A stretch of 24,027 bases of DNA, taken from the NCBI GenBank assembly GCA_900766735.1, contig CAAFWO010000021.1, positions 1 to 24,027 on the forward strand, read 5' to 3'. The position numbers were made by a program, and so were the translations under genes. How positions within the stretch are numbered: position 1 is the first letter of the stretch; the number at the start of each line of letters is the position of its first letter. Below are positions 1 through 7,773 of this stretch, one piece after another. The DNA is from Clostridia bacterium (GTDB lineage: Bacteria; Bacillota; Clostridia; CAKSNL01; HGM11501). Below the pieces are notes generated by a model. It ran no database searches, was not told where the DNA came from, and saw nothing but the letters and a program-made list of their open reading frames with translations.

Positions 1-1
1 A

Positions 2-280
2 GCCGTTGAGGAAAAGGGCTGGAAGCGCACAACGATTGCCACATTTCTTGCAAGGCTTGTTGAAAAAGGCGCATTGTCTGCCGAAAGACGGGGCAAGGCG
101 TGGTATTACACACCGATTTTAACGGCAAAGGAATACAAAAAATCGCAGGTAAAAAATCTTATTAAAAATCTGTTTGACGGCTCAGCCGAAAATTTGGTTG
201 CCGCACTTTTTGAGGAGGAGCAGTTTTCGGAAAAGGATATACAAGAGCTGAAAGCGATTTTTGAGAAAAAGGAGGGGTAA
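2..280 (+). CDS. BlaI/MecI/CopY-family repressor, 5'-truncated by window edge
   Basis: The reading frame is open from base 2, so the gene begins before the window. The visible part starts within the winged helix (GWKRTTIATFLARLVEKGAL, then RRGKAWYYTP) and ends with the acidic C-terminal dimerisation helices typical of BlaI/MecI proteins. Such repressors bind dyad operators as dimers and are inactivated when the partner M56 sensor peptidase is triggered. The stop is 2 bp before the TTG start of that partner, so the two are an operon. A TTG at 74 could be mistaken for a start, but that would remove the DNA-binding helices. The operator lies outside the window. Family call is firm; the signal sensed is unknown. 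Confidence 0.88.
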   Translation, partial: AVEEKGWKRTTIATFLARLVEKGALSAERRGKAWYYTPILTAKEYKKSQVKNLIKNLFDGSAENLVAALFEEEQFSEKDIQELKAIFEKKEG

Positions 281-282
281 AA

Positions 283-2136
283 TTGATTGGTGAATTATTT
301 AAGGCGGTTTTGATTATGTCTCTTGCCGGCTCATTACTTGCGATTATTATCAGCCTGCTACGCCCGATAACGAAAAAGCTTTTCGGGTATTCGTGGCATT
401 ATTACATATGGCTGTGCGTGCTTTTAGTGATGCTTATGCCTGTGCGGTTTAATGTGAGTCCGTCGCCTCTGCCCGGCATCGCACCGGTGCAGGCGGAGCA
501 AGTGACTGCCGCGGAGCTGATAGAAACAGAGGACAACGCCGCCCCGGCCGACGCTCCTCAAAGCCCGCAGATCATAAGAAAAACGGCTTTAATATGGCAC
601 GGCCGGACGGAGGTTTTTGCGTATTTATGGCTCACCGGCGCAATAGCTTTAATGCTCTTAAATGCTTTACGCTATGTAAGGCTGAATATTAAAATACTTA
701 AAACCGGCAAGATCATATCCCTCCCCGAAACGGGTGAATACACCGACAGAAAAATCACTGTCCGGGTATGGGAAAATGTTGCTTCACCGTTTATGACGGG
801 CATTTTTCGTCCCACCCTGATACTGCCGGAAAAAGAGCTTTCGAAAGAACAGTTACACAACATACTGAGCCACGAAATGACGCATTTTAAGCGGCACGAT
901 ATTTTATATAAATGGTTTGCCGAATTTGTAAAATGCATTCACTGGTTTAACCCTACTGCGTGGTATGTCGCGCGGCAAATTGGAGCAGAGTGCGAAATAT
1001 CGTGTGATATGTCGGTTACAAAAAATATGACGGACAGCGAGGAAATGAGTTATATAAGCACAATTCTTTCCCTACTTTCGATAGGAAAATCAAAACAGCT
1101 TCCGCTTACCACGCAAATGGCAAGCAGTAAAAAAATTTTGAAAAGGAGATTTATTATGATTAAGAATAAGAAAACAACAAGCAGATTTATGTCGGTCATT
1201 TCCGCTGTTATTGCAGTTGTTATGCTTTCAACAACGGTTTTTGCGAGCGGCGTATTATCAGATTTGACGACTGATGATTACACGATTGAAATTACAAACA
1301 ATGGCGAAAAAATTGAACTCACGAATAAGCCTTTTATCGAAAACGGCGAGGTATATGTTCCGCTTAGAGAAACGCTTGAAAAGCTTGGCTTTGACAAAAA
1401 CAACAGTAATATTGTCTGGAAAGATGGGAAAGTAGGTCTTTCACTTGTCCAAACAAATGGAAACGCAGGAGCGTATTGTATCAAAATAGGTTATAAGGGA
1501 GTTTGGTGCTCACAGGAATCAACCGTGTTAGATGATACTGCATTAGCTTATATTATAGATAATTCTCGTGGTTATATTGATCCTGCAAACAGCGTTCCGC
1601 CTATTTTGAAAAATTCATTTACATATATTTCAATTAAAGATTTCGATTACATCATATATCGTTTCTTAAATGTCCGTGATGAAAATAATGAACTTTATGA
1701 AATCACATATAATGTTTATGATAAAAACGGAGACGTGACGGCAATACCGTCCGCCGAAAACGCTGTTCTCATACAAACAAGCCCATACGATAACAAAACG
1801 CCCGAATATGCGATAGACCAATTTTTCAATTCATTTGCCGGCGGTGATTTTGAAAATATGAAGCGCTGCTGCACGCAAAACTGCATATATAAATATTTTA
1901 ATATCTATTCATCGGGTTCGCCGCTTAATAATGTGTTTGATATGACGACGGCAAAAATCATCGGCATGGGCGAAACGAAAGACTACGGCGAAAATTCAAA
2001 AGTAACATATGTCACAGTAAAATGCGTTCGGCCGCCGCATTCAAGTTTTTTTGACCCGGACGGGGAAAGAAACCTTAAAATCGTCACCGTCCGCGGCACA
2101 GGCGGAGGATACCTGATCGATTCCTTTATTCAATAG
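283..2136 (+). CDS. BlaR1/MecR1-type M56 metallopeptidase with C-terminal stalk domain
   Basis: Likely membrane sensor-protease that relieves repression by the upstream BlaI-type protein. It has N-terminal membrane helices (about 8-27, 38-58, 108-130), the zinc motif HEMTH at residues 197-201 in the conserved SHEMTHFKRHD context, and a downstream EISCD motif around 238-242. Another hydrophobic helix lies at about 303-322. Instead of the penicillin-binding domain of true BlaR1, the C-terminus has a copper-amine-oxidase-N-like 'stalk' segment (VYVPLRETLEKLGF..IVWKDG, ~360-395) and a region like extracytoplasmic DUF4829-type modules (YAIDQFFNSFAGGDFENMK, ~508-530). The TTG start is supported by GGAGGGG at 271-277. 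The gene is visibly A/T-rich compared with later genes. A beta-lactam role is not supported; ligand unknown. Confidence 0.88.
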   Translation: MIGELFKAVLIMSLAGSLLAIIISLLRPITKKLFGYSWHYYIWLCVLLVMLMPVRFNVSPSPLPGIAPVQAEQVTAAELIETEDNAAPADAPQSPQIIRKTALIWHGRTEVFAYLWLTGAIALMLLNALRYVRLNIKILKTGKIISLPETGEYTDRKITVRVWENVASPFMTGIFRPTLILPEKELSKEQLHNILSHEMTHFKRHDILYKWFAEFVKCIHWFNPTAWYVARQIGAECEISCDMSVTKNMTDSEEMSYISTILSLLSIGKSKQLPLTTQMASSKKILKRRFIMIKNKKTTSRFMSVISAVIAVVMLSTTVFASGVLSDLTTDDYTIEITNNGEKIELTNKPFIENGEVYVPLRETLEKLGFDKNNSNIVWKDGKVGLSLVQTNGNAGAYCIKIGYKGVWCSQESTVLDDTALAYIIDNSRGYIDPANSVPPILKNSFTYISIKDFDYIIYRFLNVRDENNELYEITYNVYDKNGDVTAIPSAENAVLIQTSPYDNKTPEYAIDQFFNSFAGGDFENMKRCCTQNCIYKYFNIYSSGSPLNNVFDMTTAKIIGMGETKDYGENSKVTYVTVKCVRPPHSSFFDPDGERNLKIVTVRGTGGGYLIDSFIQ

Positions 2137-2143
2137 GCCTTAT

Positions 2144-2181
2144 AAAAAGACGCATATCGCAAAAGCGATATGCGTCTTTTT
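2144..2181. terminator. Bidirectional rho-independent terminator
   Basis: Perfect 17-bp inverted repeat: AAAAAGACGCATATCGC (2144-2160), loop AAAA, and its complement at 2165-2181. A-rich and T-rich flanks give a U-tract on both strands. It sits between the convergent M56 gene and ypeB and overlaps the ypeB stop codon. Confidence 0.93.
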
Positions 2182-3457
2182 AATTTAAGAACAGTATTTC
2201 TTCCTGCCTTGCCGTGTCGGCATTTATATAGACATAAAAGTTTCTTTCGCCTATCGAGCCGGGAAATTCCCAGCAATACATCTCGCCCGAGTACTCGGTC
2301 GAAATCACGCAAAGGCGCGCGTTTTTCTCATCAAACCTTCCGCCAGAATCCAAGTCCGCGGCATCTATCGCCGGCTCGCCTAAGCTTCTTTCCCTGTGGT
2401 TCAACAAATATCCGTCCGCCGAAAAGCCCGTGACAGAGCCTGTGTCCTTCGCGACCTGAACCTTCACAAGGTCGGGATACATTATGACTCCGCCCTCCTC
2501 CGGCGCAAAGTTAAATGTCACCGTCTGTCCCTCGTCCGTGCGGTAGGTCTCCAAAAGGTTTTTATAGCCGATCGAGGCAGCATATTCTTTCGCGATCGAC
2601 GCACACTCCGACTCGGTAATCTTCGCGTCGCCAAATACGCGGCTTGAAGTCATCGAAAGCGGCATCGCGCCGCGCTTTGAAATTTCGACCGAGTAGTGCG
2701 TGTTCGCCGCGTCTCCCGAAAAAACATATGACGCGATGAGCCCGTCCGTCTCACCGGTCTTCACCAAAACGACACGGCCGCCAAGGCACTCCATCGCCTT
2801 TTTAAGCGCGGTTTTTTCGTCCGCCACACTCACAGAATCCAGCATCACGATGCCGAGCGTGTTCTCATGCTCGGAAAACGGCCCTCTGTAGCTTGGCTTT
2901 CCAAAGTCCGAAAGTGCGTCCGTCCCGGCCTTTTCAATCGCCCCGTCAAACGATGGCACGGCCTTCTCTGCCTCTGAGAGCGTCATCTGCCCCGATGCGA
3001 CCTTTGCCCTGATCTCCTCAAGCGACGCTTTAAGCTCGGACGCGTGGCGCGAAAGCTCAGAAAAAGTCTTTGACTCCTCGCCCGTTACGCCCGACCCGTC
3101 CGAGTGAACGAGAGCCGCGGCCTTTGAATAGTCCGCCGCGAGGTTTAAAAATTCCGTTATCTTGCCGCTCCCCTCGTCCCCGTTCGAAAGCTCGGAAAGG
3201 TCCGAGATCGCAAAGGCGGACGCGGCGCGTATCTCCGACGCGCTCTTGATCAAAGAGTGCGAGTCCAAACTCAACGCCGCCTTTAAAAGCGCGGTGTCGA
3301 TCTTTTCCACATTTTCGGTAAGCTCATAAAACGAGCGCAAAAGGTCCCCGTTTCTCTTTCTTTCAAGCTGTTTTGCGTTTGCCGTCTGCACGGCGGAAAA
3401 CGCCGCCGTCAGCACCAAAAGCAATGTCAAAATAACCGCCGTGCTTTTTCTCTGCAT
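2180..3457 (-). CDS. ypeB: Spore germination protein YpeB
   Basis: 425 residues, close to the usual ~450 for YpeB. It has an N-terminal membrane/signal helix (about 7-28), a mainly helical alanine- and serine-rich region (30-190), then two PepSY-like segments in the C-terminal half (about 215-300 and 310-420, with repeated 'A..IAKEYA..IGY' and 'V..DTGSVTGFSADGYL' patterns). In Bacillus, YpeB acts in the dormant spore with the cortex-lytic enzyme SleB, each stabilising the other. Here no sleB is adjacent: the neighbours are a ferredoxin upstream and a convergent peptidase gene. The ATG has AAGGAG about 9 bp upstream. I see no clear promoter in the short gap after the ferredoxin terminator. It implies an endospore former. 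Confidence 0.87.
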   Translation of the reverse strand: MQRKSTAVILTLLLVLTAAFSAVQTANAKQLERKRNGDLLRSFYELTENVEKIDTALLKAALSLDSHSLIKSASEIRAASAFAISDLSELSNGDEGSGKITEFLNLAADYSKAAALVHSDGSGVTGEESKTFSELSRHASELKASLEEIRAKVASGQMTLSEAEKAVPSFDGAIEKAGTDALSDFGKPSYRGPFSEHENTLGIVMLDSVSVADEKTALKKAMECLGGRVVLVKTGETDGLIASYVFSGDAANTHYSVEISKRGAMPLSMTSSRVFGDAKITESECASIAKEYAASIGYKNLLETYRTDEGQTVTFNFAPEEGGVIMYPDLVKVQVAKDTGSVTGFSADGYLLNHRERSLGEPAIDAADLDSGGRFDEKNARLCVISTEYSGEMYCWEFPGSIGERNFYVYINADTARQEEILFLN

Positions 3458-3507
3458 AAAAAATCGCTCCTTTTTTATTAAGTTTTTCCGTGTGCGAAAT
3501 TTTTATG

Positions 3508-3540
3508 CAAAAAATAAAAGACCGGGTAACCGGTCTTTTT
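3508..3540 (-). terminator. Terminator downstream of ferredoxin
   Basis: 10-bp stem AAAAGACCGG (3516-3525) with CCGGTCTTTT (3530-3539), loop GTAA. On the minus strand it is followed by a T-rich tract. It separates the ferredoxin transcript from ypeB. Confidence 0.8.
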
Positions 3541-3546
3541 ATTTTT

Positions 3547-3717
3547 TTACTCTGCCTGAGGAGCGTCAACGGGACAGACACCTGCGCATGCACCGCAGTC
3601 GATGCACTTATCGGGATCTATCACGTACTTGCCGTCACCCTCGGAAATTGCTTCAACGGGGCAACCTTCCGCGCAGGAACCGCAAGAAATGCAATCGTCG
3701 TTAATTTTGTATGCCAT
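3547..3717 (-). CDS. Small 2[4Fe-4S] ferredoxin
   Basis: 56-residue protein beginning MAYKINDDCISCGSC. It has two classical cluster motifs, CISCGSCAEGCP (first Cys at 9) and CIDCGACAGVCP (first Cys at 38), the pattern of clostridial-type 2[4Fe-4S] ferredoxins, which carry low-potential electrons in the cytoplasm. Length matches the family (55-60 residues). GGGAGGTG lies 6 bp before the ATG. It appears monocistronic: own promoter at 3751-3778 and own terminator. No partner oxidoreductase is adjacent, so it is probably a housekeeping electron carrier. Confidence 0.96.
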   Translation of the reverse strand: MAYKINDDCISCGSCAEGCPVEAISEGDGKYVIDPDKCIDCGACAGVCPVDAPQAE

Positions 3718-3750
3718 CTGTTACACCTCCCTTTTGACCTTCTTTCTTAC

Positions 3751-3778
3751 ATTTTAGCAGATTTTTTTAAAATTACAA
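3751..3778 (-). promoter_or_regulatory. Sigma-A-like promoter of the ferredoxin gene
   Basis: On the minus strand, TTGTAA (3773-3778), 16-bp spacer, TAAAAT (3751-3756), ~34 bp before the ATG. The -35 lies in one arm of an 11-bp inverted repeat shared with the divergent promoter. Confidence 0.7.
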
Positions 3779-3840
3779 GTGCTTTTTTAATATTTTTTTA
3801 TAAATTTATTTTAAACACTTCATTTAAATTGTAAAATGGC

Positions 3841-3869
3841 TTGTAATTTTCCTATCTTTCCGATATAAT
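3841..3869 (+). promoter_or_regulatory. Sigma-A-like promoter of the EIIC-like/dus operon
   Basis: TTGTAA (3841-3846), 17-bp spacer, TATAAT (3864-3869), followed by GGGGGAGG (3885-3892) 6 bp before the ATG. The -35 falls in the inverted-repeat arm CTTGTAATTTT (3840-3850). Confidence 0.8.
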
Positions 3870-3898
3870 TAAAGGGAATATAATGGGGGAGGTTTAAA

Positions 3899-4966
3899 AT
3901 GAAAAACTTTAAAAATTATTTAAACAGGCTTTTTATCGACGGTCTGTCCGGCATGGCTTTAGGGCTCTTTGCCACGCTCATCATCGGCACGATAATCAAG
4001 CAGATCGGGTCATACATTCCCGGCGCGGTCGGCTACTATCTCATTCTGATCGGCCAGTGCGCGTCGCTTCTGACCGGCGCGGGCATCGGAATCGGCGTTG
4101 CCGTCAAGCTCAACGAAAAAGCGCCTCTTTTAGTCATTTCCGCCGCCGCGGCAGGGCTCGTCGGCGCATATGCTTCAAAGATCATCGCCGGCACATTTTT
4201 TGCTGACAATATCTTCACATTTTCCGCGCCCGGCGAACCGCTCGGCGCATTCATCGCCGCATACACGGCTATCGAGGTCGGCAGGCTCGTTTCTGGGAAA
4301 ACCCCTGTCGACATAATCGTAACGCCTTTTGTCACCATCATCTCAGGCTCAGCCATCGGTCTATTGCTCGGCCCTCCGATCTCGGGATTTATGGCGTTTT
4401 TGGGCAACCTCGTCAACATCAATGTTGACGAACACCACATAATCGGAAGCATCATCGTTTCCGTTCTGATGGGCATTTTCTTAACGCTTCCGATAAGCTC
4501 CGCCGCGATCGGCATTTCAATGGGGCTTTCCGGCCTTGCGGCCGGCGCGGCAACGATCGGCTGCTGCGCGAATATGATCGGCTTTGCCGCGATCAGCTAC
4601 CGCGAGAACCGCTTCGGCGGCGCGGTTGCCCAGGGGCTCGGCACGAGTATGCTCCAGATGCCGAACATCGTTAAAAAGCCCGTCATCTGGCTTCCGGCAA
4701 TCATCGCAAGCGCGATCCTCGCGCCCGTTTCCACCTCGATGGGAATGATCTCAAATTCCATCGGCTCGGGCATGGGCACGGCCGGTCTCGTCGGCCCGAT
4801 CAACACCTATATCACCATGACGGCGGACGGGATGAGTCCGCTCGTGACCATGGTCGAGATCGTTTCGATGTACTTTTTGTTCCCGGCTCTCATCTCGCTT
4901 TTTTGCTCGGAAATTATGAGAAAATTCGGCATCATCAAAGAAGGAGATCTGCGCCTTGACCTGTAG
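3899..4966 (+). CDS. PTS EIIC-like membrane protein (PTS_EIIC_2 type)
   Basis: 355-residue polytopic membrane protein with roughly 8-10 hydrophobic segments and glycine-rich loops (GAGIGIGVAVKLNEK, GLAAGAATIGCCANMIGFA, GSGMGTAGLVGPINTY). Sequence and length fit the family often annotated 'PTS transporter subunit IIC' (PF13303-like). Members are commonly found without EIIA/EIIB partners, as here: neither they nor any sugar enzyme is nearby. A phosphotransferase sugar transport role is therefore only an inference from fold family; substrate unknown. Strong promoter and ribosome-binding site are listed separately. The 3' end overlaps the start of dus by 11 bp, so translation is probably coupled. 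No frameshift seen. Confidence 0.75.
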   Translation: MKNFKNYLNRLFIDGLSGMALGLFATLIIGTIIKQIGSYIPGAVGYYLILIGQCASLLTGAGIGIGVAVKLNEKAPLLVISAAAAGLVGAYASKIIAGTFFADNIFTFSAPGEPLGAFIAAYTAIEVGRLVSGKTPVDIIVTPFVTIISGSAIGLLLGPPISGFMAFLGNLVNINVDEHHIIGSIIVSVLMGIFLTLPISSAAIGISMGLSGLAAGAATIGCCANMIGFAAISYRENRFGGAVAQGLGTSMLQMPNIVKKPVIWLPAIIASAILAPVSTSMGMISNSIGSGMGTAGLVGPINTYITMTADGMSPLVTMVEIVSMYFLFPALISLFCSEIMRKFGIIKEGDLRLDL

Positions 4967-5879
4967 AGTCTACTTAGCGCCGATGGCCGGAGTCGCCGAC
5001 GAGACGATGCGGCGCATTTCAGCCGGATACGGGCACTTTCTCCCGTTCACGGAGATGATAAGCGCAAAGGCGCTTCACTATAACGACAAAAAGACAGCGC
5101 TCCTTTTCCCCTCGGATTTCGAAGGAAAAATGATCGTCCAGATATTCGGGCACGAGCCTGATATAATGGCCGAGGGCGCGAAAAAAGTCGCCCCCTATGC
5201 GACGGAGATAAACATCAATATGGGCTGCCCGATGCCGAAGATCGCAAATAACGGCGACGGGAGCGCCCTGATGGCCGACCCCGAAAGAGCGGCCGAGATC
5301 GTTTCCGCCGTTAAAGAGGCAGTCTCTCTTCCCGTTTCGGTGAAATTCAGAAAGGGCATAGAGTCGGACACCGCGGCCGACTTCGCGCGCGTTTTGGAGC
5401 GCGCCGGGGCGGACAGGCTCTATATCCACGGCCGCACGAAAAAGGAGCTCTACAGCGGAAAGGCCGACCTTGATACTATCAAAAGCGTCGTCTCGGCCGT
5501 GAACGTTCCGGTCACGGGAAACGGGGATATATTCTCCTTTGCCGACGCGGATAATATGATCAAAAAAACCGGGTGCGAATCCGTTATGGTCGGGCGCGGC
5601 GTGCTCGGAAACCCCTTTATTTTCAGGGAGCTTGATCTGATGGGCGACTGCGCTCCTCCGAGCGTTTCCGAAAGGCTCATAGCCGCGGCAGACCACTTGG
5701 CACTCGCCGTTAAACTAAAGGGCGAGCGGCGCGGCGTCACTGAGTCGCGAAAGCACATCGCGTGGTATTTAAAATCGATTCCAGGCGCGGCGAAGATCCG
5801 TGCCGAGCTTTTCACCGAGACCGACCCGGAAAAGATTAAGGCGCTCATTGATACATTAAAAAAAGAGAACGACATTTAG
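4956..5879 (+). CDS. dus: tRNA-dihydrouridine synthase
   Basis: 307-residue FMN/NADPH-dependent enzyme that reduces uridines in the tRNA D-loop. Family motifs are clear: LAPMAGVAD (8-15) at the start of the TIM barrel, QIFGHEP (62-68), NINMGCPMPKI with the expected catalytic Cys at 91, KFRKG, YIHGRTKKELYSGKAD, GNGDIF, and the phosphate-binding MVGRGVLGNPFIF. It resembles the bacterial DusB type; the subtype is inference. The start is TTG within the 3' end of the upstream gene, with AAGGAG (4941-4946) 9 bp ahead, consistent with translational coupling. It is usually a housekeeping gene; pairing with a membrane transporter-like protein has no obvious functional logic. A strong hairpin follows. 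Confidence 0.95.
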   Translation: MTCRVYLAPMAGVADETMRRISAGYGHFLPFTEMISAKALHYNDKKTALLFPSDFEGKMIVQIFGHEPDIMAEGAKKVAPYATEININMGCPMPKIANNGDGSALMADPERAAEIVSAVKEAVSLPVSVKFRKGIESDTAADFARVLERAGADRLYIHGRTKKELYSGKADLDTIKSVVSAVNVPVTGNGDIFSFADADNMIKKTGCESVMVGRGVLGNPFIFRELDLMGDCAPPSVSERLIAAADHLALAVKLKGERRGVTESRKHIAWYLKSIPGAAKIRAELFTETDPEKIKALIDTLKKENDI

Positions 5880-5912
5880 CCGGTTCGCGATAAGAGAGTA
5901 TCGGTTTTACGT

Positions 5913-5951
5913 AAAAAGCACTGTAACTTTAAGGTTGCAGTGCTTTTATCT
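5913..5951 (+). terminator. Terminator after dus
   Basis: 14-bp stem with one T-G wobble: AAAAGCACTGTAAC (5914-5927), loop TTTAAG, GTTGCAGTGCTTTT (5934-5947), ending in a T-rich tract. Confidence 0.88.
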
Positions 5952-6122
5952 TCGATTTATGCAAAGTAATGCGTAAAACTGCCATGGGCATCATAAAAGC
6001 AAGATTTTTTGATGAAGTGCAAGGCAAAAAGCGAATAACCCTGACGGATTATGAGGTTTTTTAACACAGCAATTCGCAAAAAAGATGTTTTTATGGCGTT
6101 ACCTTATTATCGCGGGCCGGCA

Positions 6123-6818
6123 TTAGCCGTTCTCTTTTTTTATAATGTCATACACCTCATAAAGCGTTTTTGCCTCGCGCCAGACGGTTACTCCCTTGTC
6201 GTTTTCGTTCCCCTCGGTGTTGAACCACACGGTGCGGATCCCGGCGTTGTTGCCGCCCAAAATGTCACTCGAGAGCGAGTCGCCGACGATGACGGTCCTA
6301 TCTTTATCCACGCTACCGATTTTTTCAAAGCACTCGTCAAAAAAACGCTTTTCCGGCTTCGGACAGCCGATGAGGCCGGAAATGAATACCCCGTCCACAA
6401 TGGCCGAAAGGCCGGACTTTTCCGCCTTTCTCATCTGCGTTTGGGCATATCCGTTGGTGACGATGTACTGGCGCACACCGTCCCCGCGGAGCTTTTTTAC
6501 GACCTCTTTTGCTCCGTCGTTTAAGAAAAATATCTCGCCCAAGTTCTTTCTGTAGATTTCATTCACGCGCGAAATATCCAGCGAAATGCCGATAATATCG
6601 AAAAATTCGCGAAAGCGGAGCGTGAAGATGCCGTCATAATCAAGCTCGCCCTTTTCATAGCGCTTCCAGCACGAGTCGTTGATGCGCGAATAGAGCGCGA
6701 TCTCCTCCTCGCCCGGCACATATCCCAACGAGGAAAGCGCCATATAGAGCGCCTCATGCTCGGACTTTTTAAAGTCCATCAGCGTGCCGTCAATATCCCA
6801 CAAAACAGTATCAAACAT
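6123..6818 (-). CDS. HAD-family phosphatase, YjjG-like (putative non-canonical pyrimidine nucleotidase)
   Basis: 231 residues, usual length for YjjG/YfnB-type HAD hydrolases. All four HAD motifs are present: motif I WDIDGTLMDF (nucleophile Asp 8, Asp 10), motif II VTNG (~120), motif III CPKPEKRFFDE (Lys ~155), motif IV VIVGDSLSSDILGGNNAG (~173-190). Residues 15-90 form the helical C1 cap. YjjG-type enzymes dephosphorylate nucleoside 5'-monophosphates including non-canonical pyrimidines; that specificity is family-level inference. The start overlaps the stop of the upstream EamA gene by 8 bp, indicating an operon. No convincing terminator follows it. Confidence 0.87.
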   Translation of the reverse strand: MFDTVLWDIDGTLMDFKKSEHEALYMALSSLGYVPGEEEIALYSRINDSCWKRYEKGELDYDGIFTLRFREFFDIIGISLDISRVNEIYRKNLGEIFFLNDGAKEVVKKLRGDGVRQYIVTNGYAQTQMRKAEKSGLSAIVDGVFISGLIGCPKPEKRFFDECFEKIGSVDKDRTVIVGDSLSSDILGGNNAGIRTVWFNTEGNENDKGVTVWREAKTLYEVYDIIKKENG

Positions 6819-7710
6819 TTTTTAACTCCTTTTCCGGGAGCTGTGCCAAAATGATAGCCGCGAAGATCAGCACACAGCCGGTGATCTTGATGAGCTTGAC
6901 GGGGTTCGCCTCCGGCTGAAGGATCATTCCCGCGATGAGCGCGAAAACGGACTCCAAGCTCATTATCATTGAGGCCGCAGTCGGCTTTGTGTATTTCTGG
7001 CCGAGCACCTGGAGCGTGTAGCCCACGCCGCTCGACATCGCTCCGGCATATATTATTGAGCTTTTGGCCGCCCATATATCGGCAAACGACGGCTTTTCGA
7101 AAATCAGCATCAGCACGCCGGAAATTACGGCGCAGACGAAAAACTGAATGCACGAGAGCTTGACCCCGTCCGCCTTGCCGACAAAATAGTCAACGACAAG
7201 AATGTGAACGGCGAAAAGAAACGCGCTTATCAAAACCAAGAGGCAGCCGAGCGTGAATCCGCCGAACTTCTCTGTCAGAAGGTAGAACCCGAAAAGCGCG
7301 AGCACAACGCCGAGCCATGTTTTAACTCCGATTTTTGAGCCGAAAAGCAGTTTAATTATCGGAACTATCAATATGTAAAGCGCGGTGATAAAGCCCGCGT
7401 CTCCGGCGGACGCGTCGATCGCGATGCCGAACTGCTGAAACGCGCTTGCCGCGCAAAGTGCCGCTCCGCAGGCGAGGCCGCCCAAAAGGAGCATTTTTTT
7501 ATTCTCCGGCTCTTTTACCTCTTTGTTTTTGTTCGCCTTAGAGAAAATAAATATCACCGGGATTAAAACCGCCGCGCCGATAAACGAGCGCACCGAAAGA
7601 AATGTGAACGCGCCGACGTGCTTCATTCCCTCGCTCTGCGCGACGAACGCGATGCCCCAGACCAGCGCGCAAATGAAAAGCATTATGTTGCCCTTAACCT
7701 GTGATTTCAC
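6811..7710 (-). CDS. EamA/DMT-family transporter
   Basis: About 299 residues with ten hydrophobic segments forming two five-helix repeats, typical of drug/metabolite transporters. Recognisable features are the first-helix ALVWGIAFVAQ and the second-half pattern SGVGYTLQVLGQKYTKPTAASMIMSLESVFALIAG, characteristic of EamA domains. Substrate cannot be predicted. I place the start at the GTG at 7710, with AAGGGGG 8 bp upstream. An in-frame ATG at 7761 would add 17 residues but lies inside the -35 element, upstream of the expected transcription start. First gene of a two-gene operon with the HAD phosphatase. Confidence 0.88.
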   Translation of the reverse strand: MKSQVKGNIMLFICALVWGIAFVAQSEGMKHVGAFTFLSVRSFIGAAVLIPVIFIFSKANKNKEVKEPENKKMLLLGGLACGAALCAASAFQQFGIAIDASAGDAGFITALYILIVPIIKLLFGSKIGVKTWLGVVLALFGFYLLTEKFGGFTLGCLLVLISAFLFAVHILVVDYFVGKADGVKLSCIQFFVCAVISGVLMLIFEKPSFADIWAAKSSIIYAGAMSSGVGYTLQVLGQKYTKPTAASMIMSLESVFALIAGMILQPEANPVKLIKITGCVLIFAAIILAQLPEKELKNV

Positions 7711-7732
7711 TCTGTATGCCCCCTTTTTTACT

Positions 7733-7761
7733 ATTATAATGCATTTTCCGCCTTTTTTCAA
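7733..7761 (-). promoter_or_regulatory. Sigma-A-like promoter of the EamA-HAD operon
   Basis: Minus strand TTGAAA (7756-7761), exactly 17-bp spacer, TATAAT (7733-7738). It decides the downstream start codon (GTG 7710). Confidence 0.85.
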
Positions 7762-7773
7762 ACGGCAAATAAA

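Noticed and set aside
672..938. Long antisense frame inside the M56 gene
   Set aside because: It lies opposite a gene with intact zinc motifs and has no ribosome-binding site or family resemblance. Comparable antisense frames inside other genes (for instance 5019-5696 in dus and 4036-4515 in the EIIC-like gene) were dismissed for the same reason.
5969..6064. 31-codon frame (MRKTAMGIIK..DYEVF) between the dus terminator and the HAD gene
   Set aside because: No Shine-Dalgarno site, no promoter, and no recognisable family. It may be a fragment of a lost gene, but nothing supports translation.
7711..7761. 17-residue N-terminal extension of the EamA transporter
   Set aside because: The ATG overlaps the -35 hexamer of a consensus promoter, so it would not be in the transcript.
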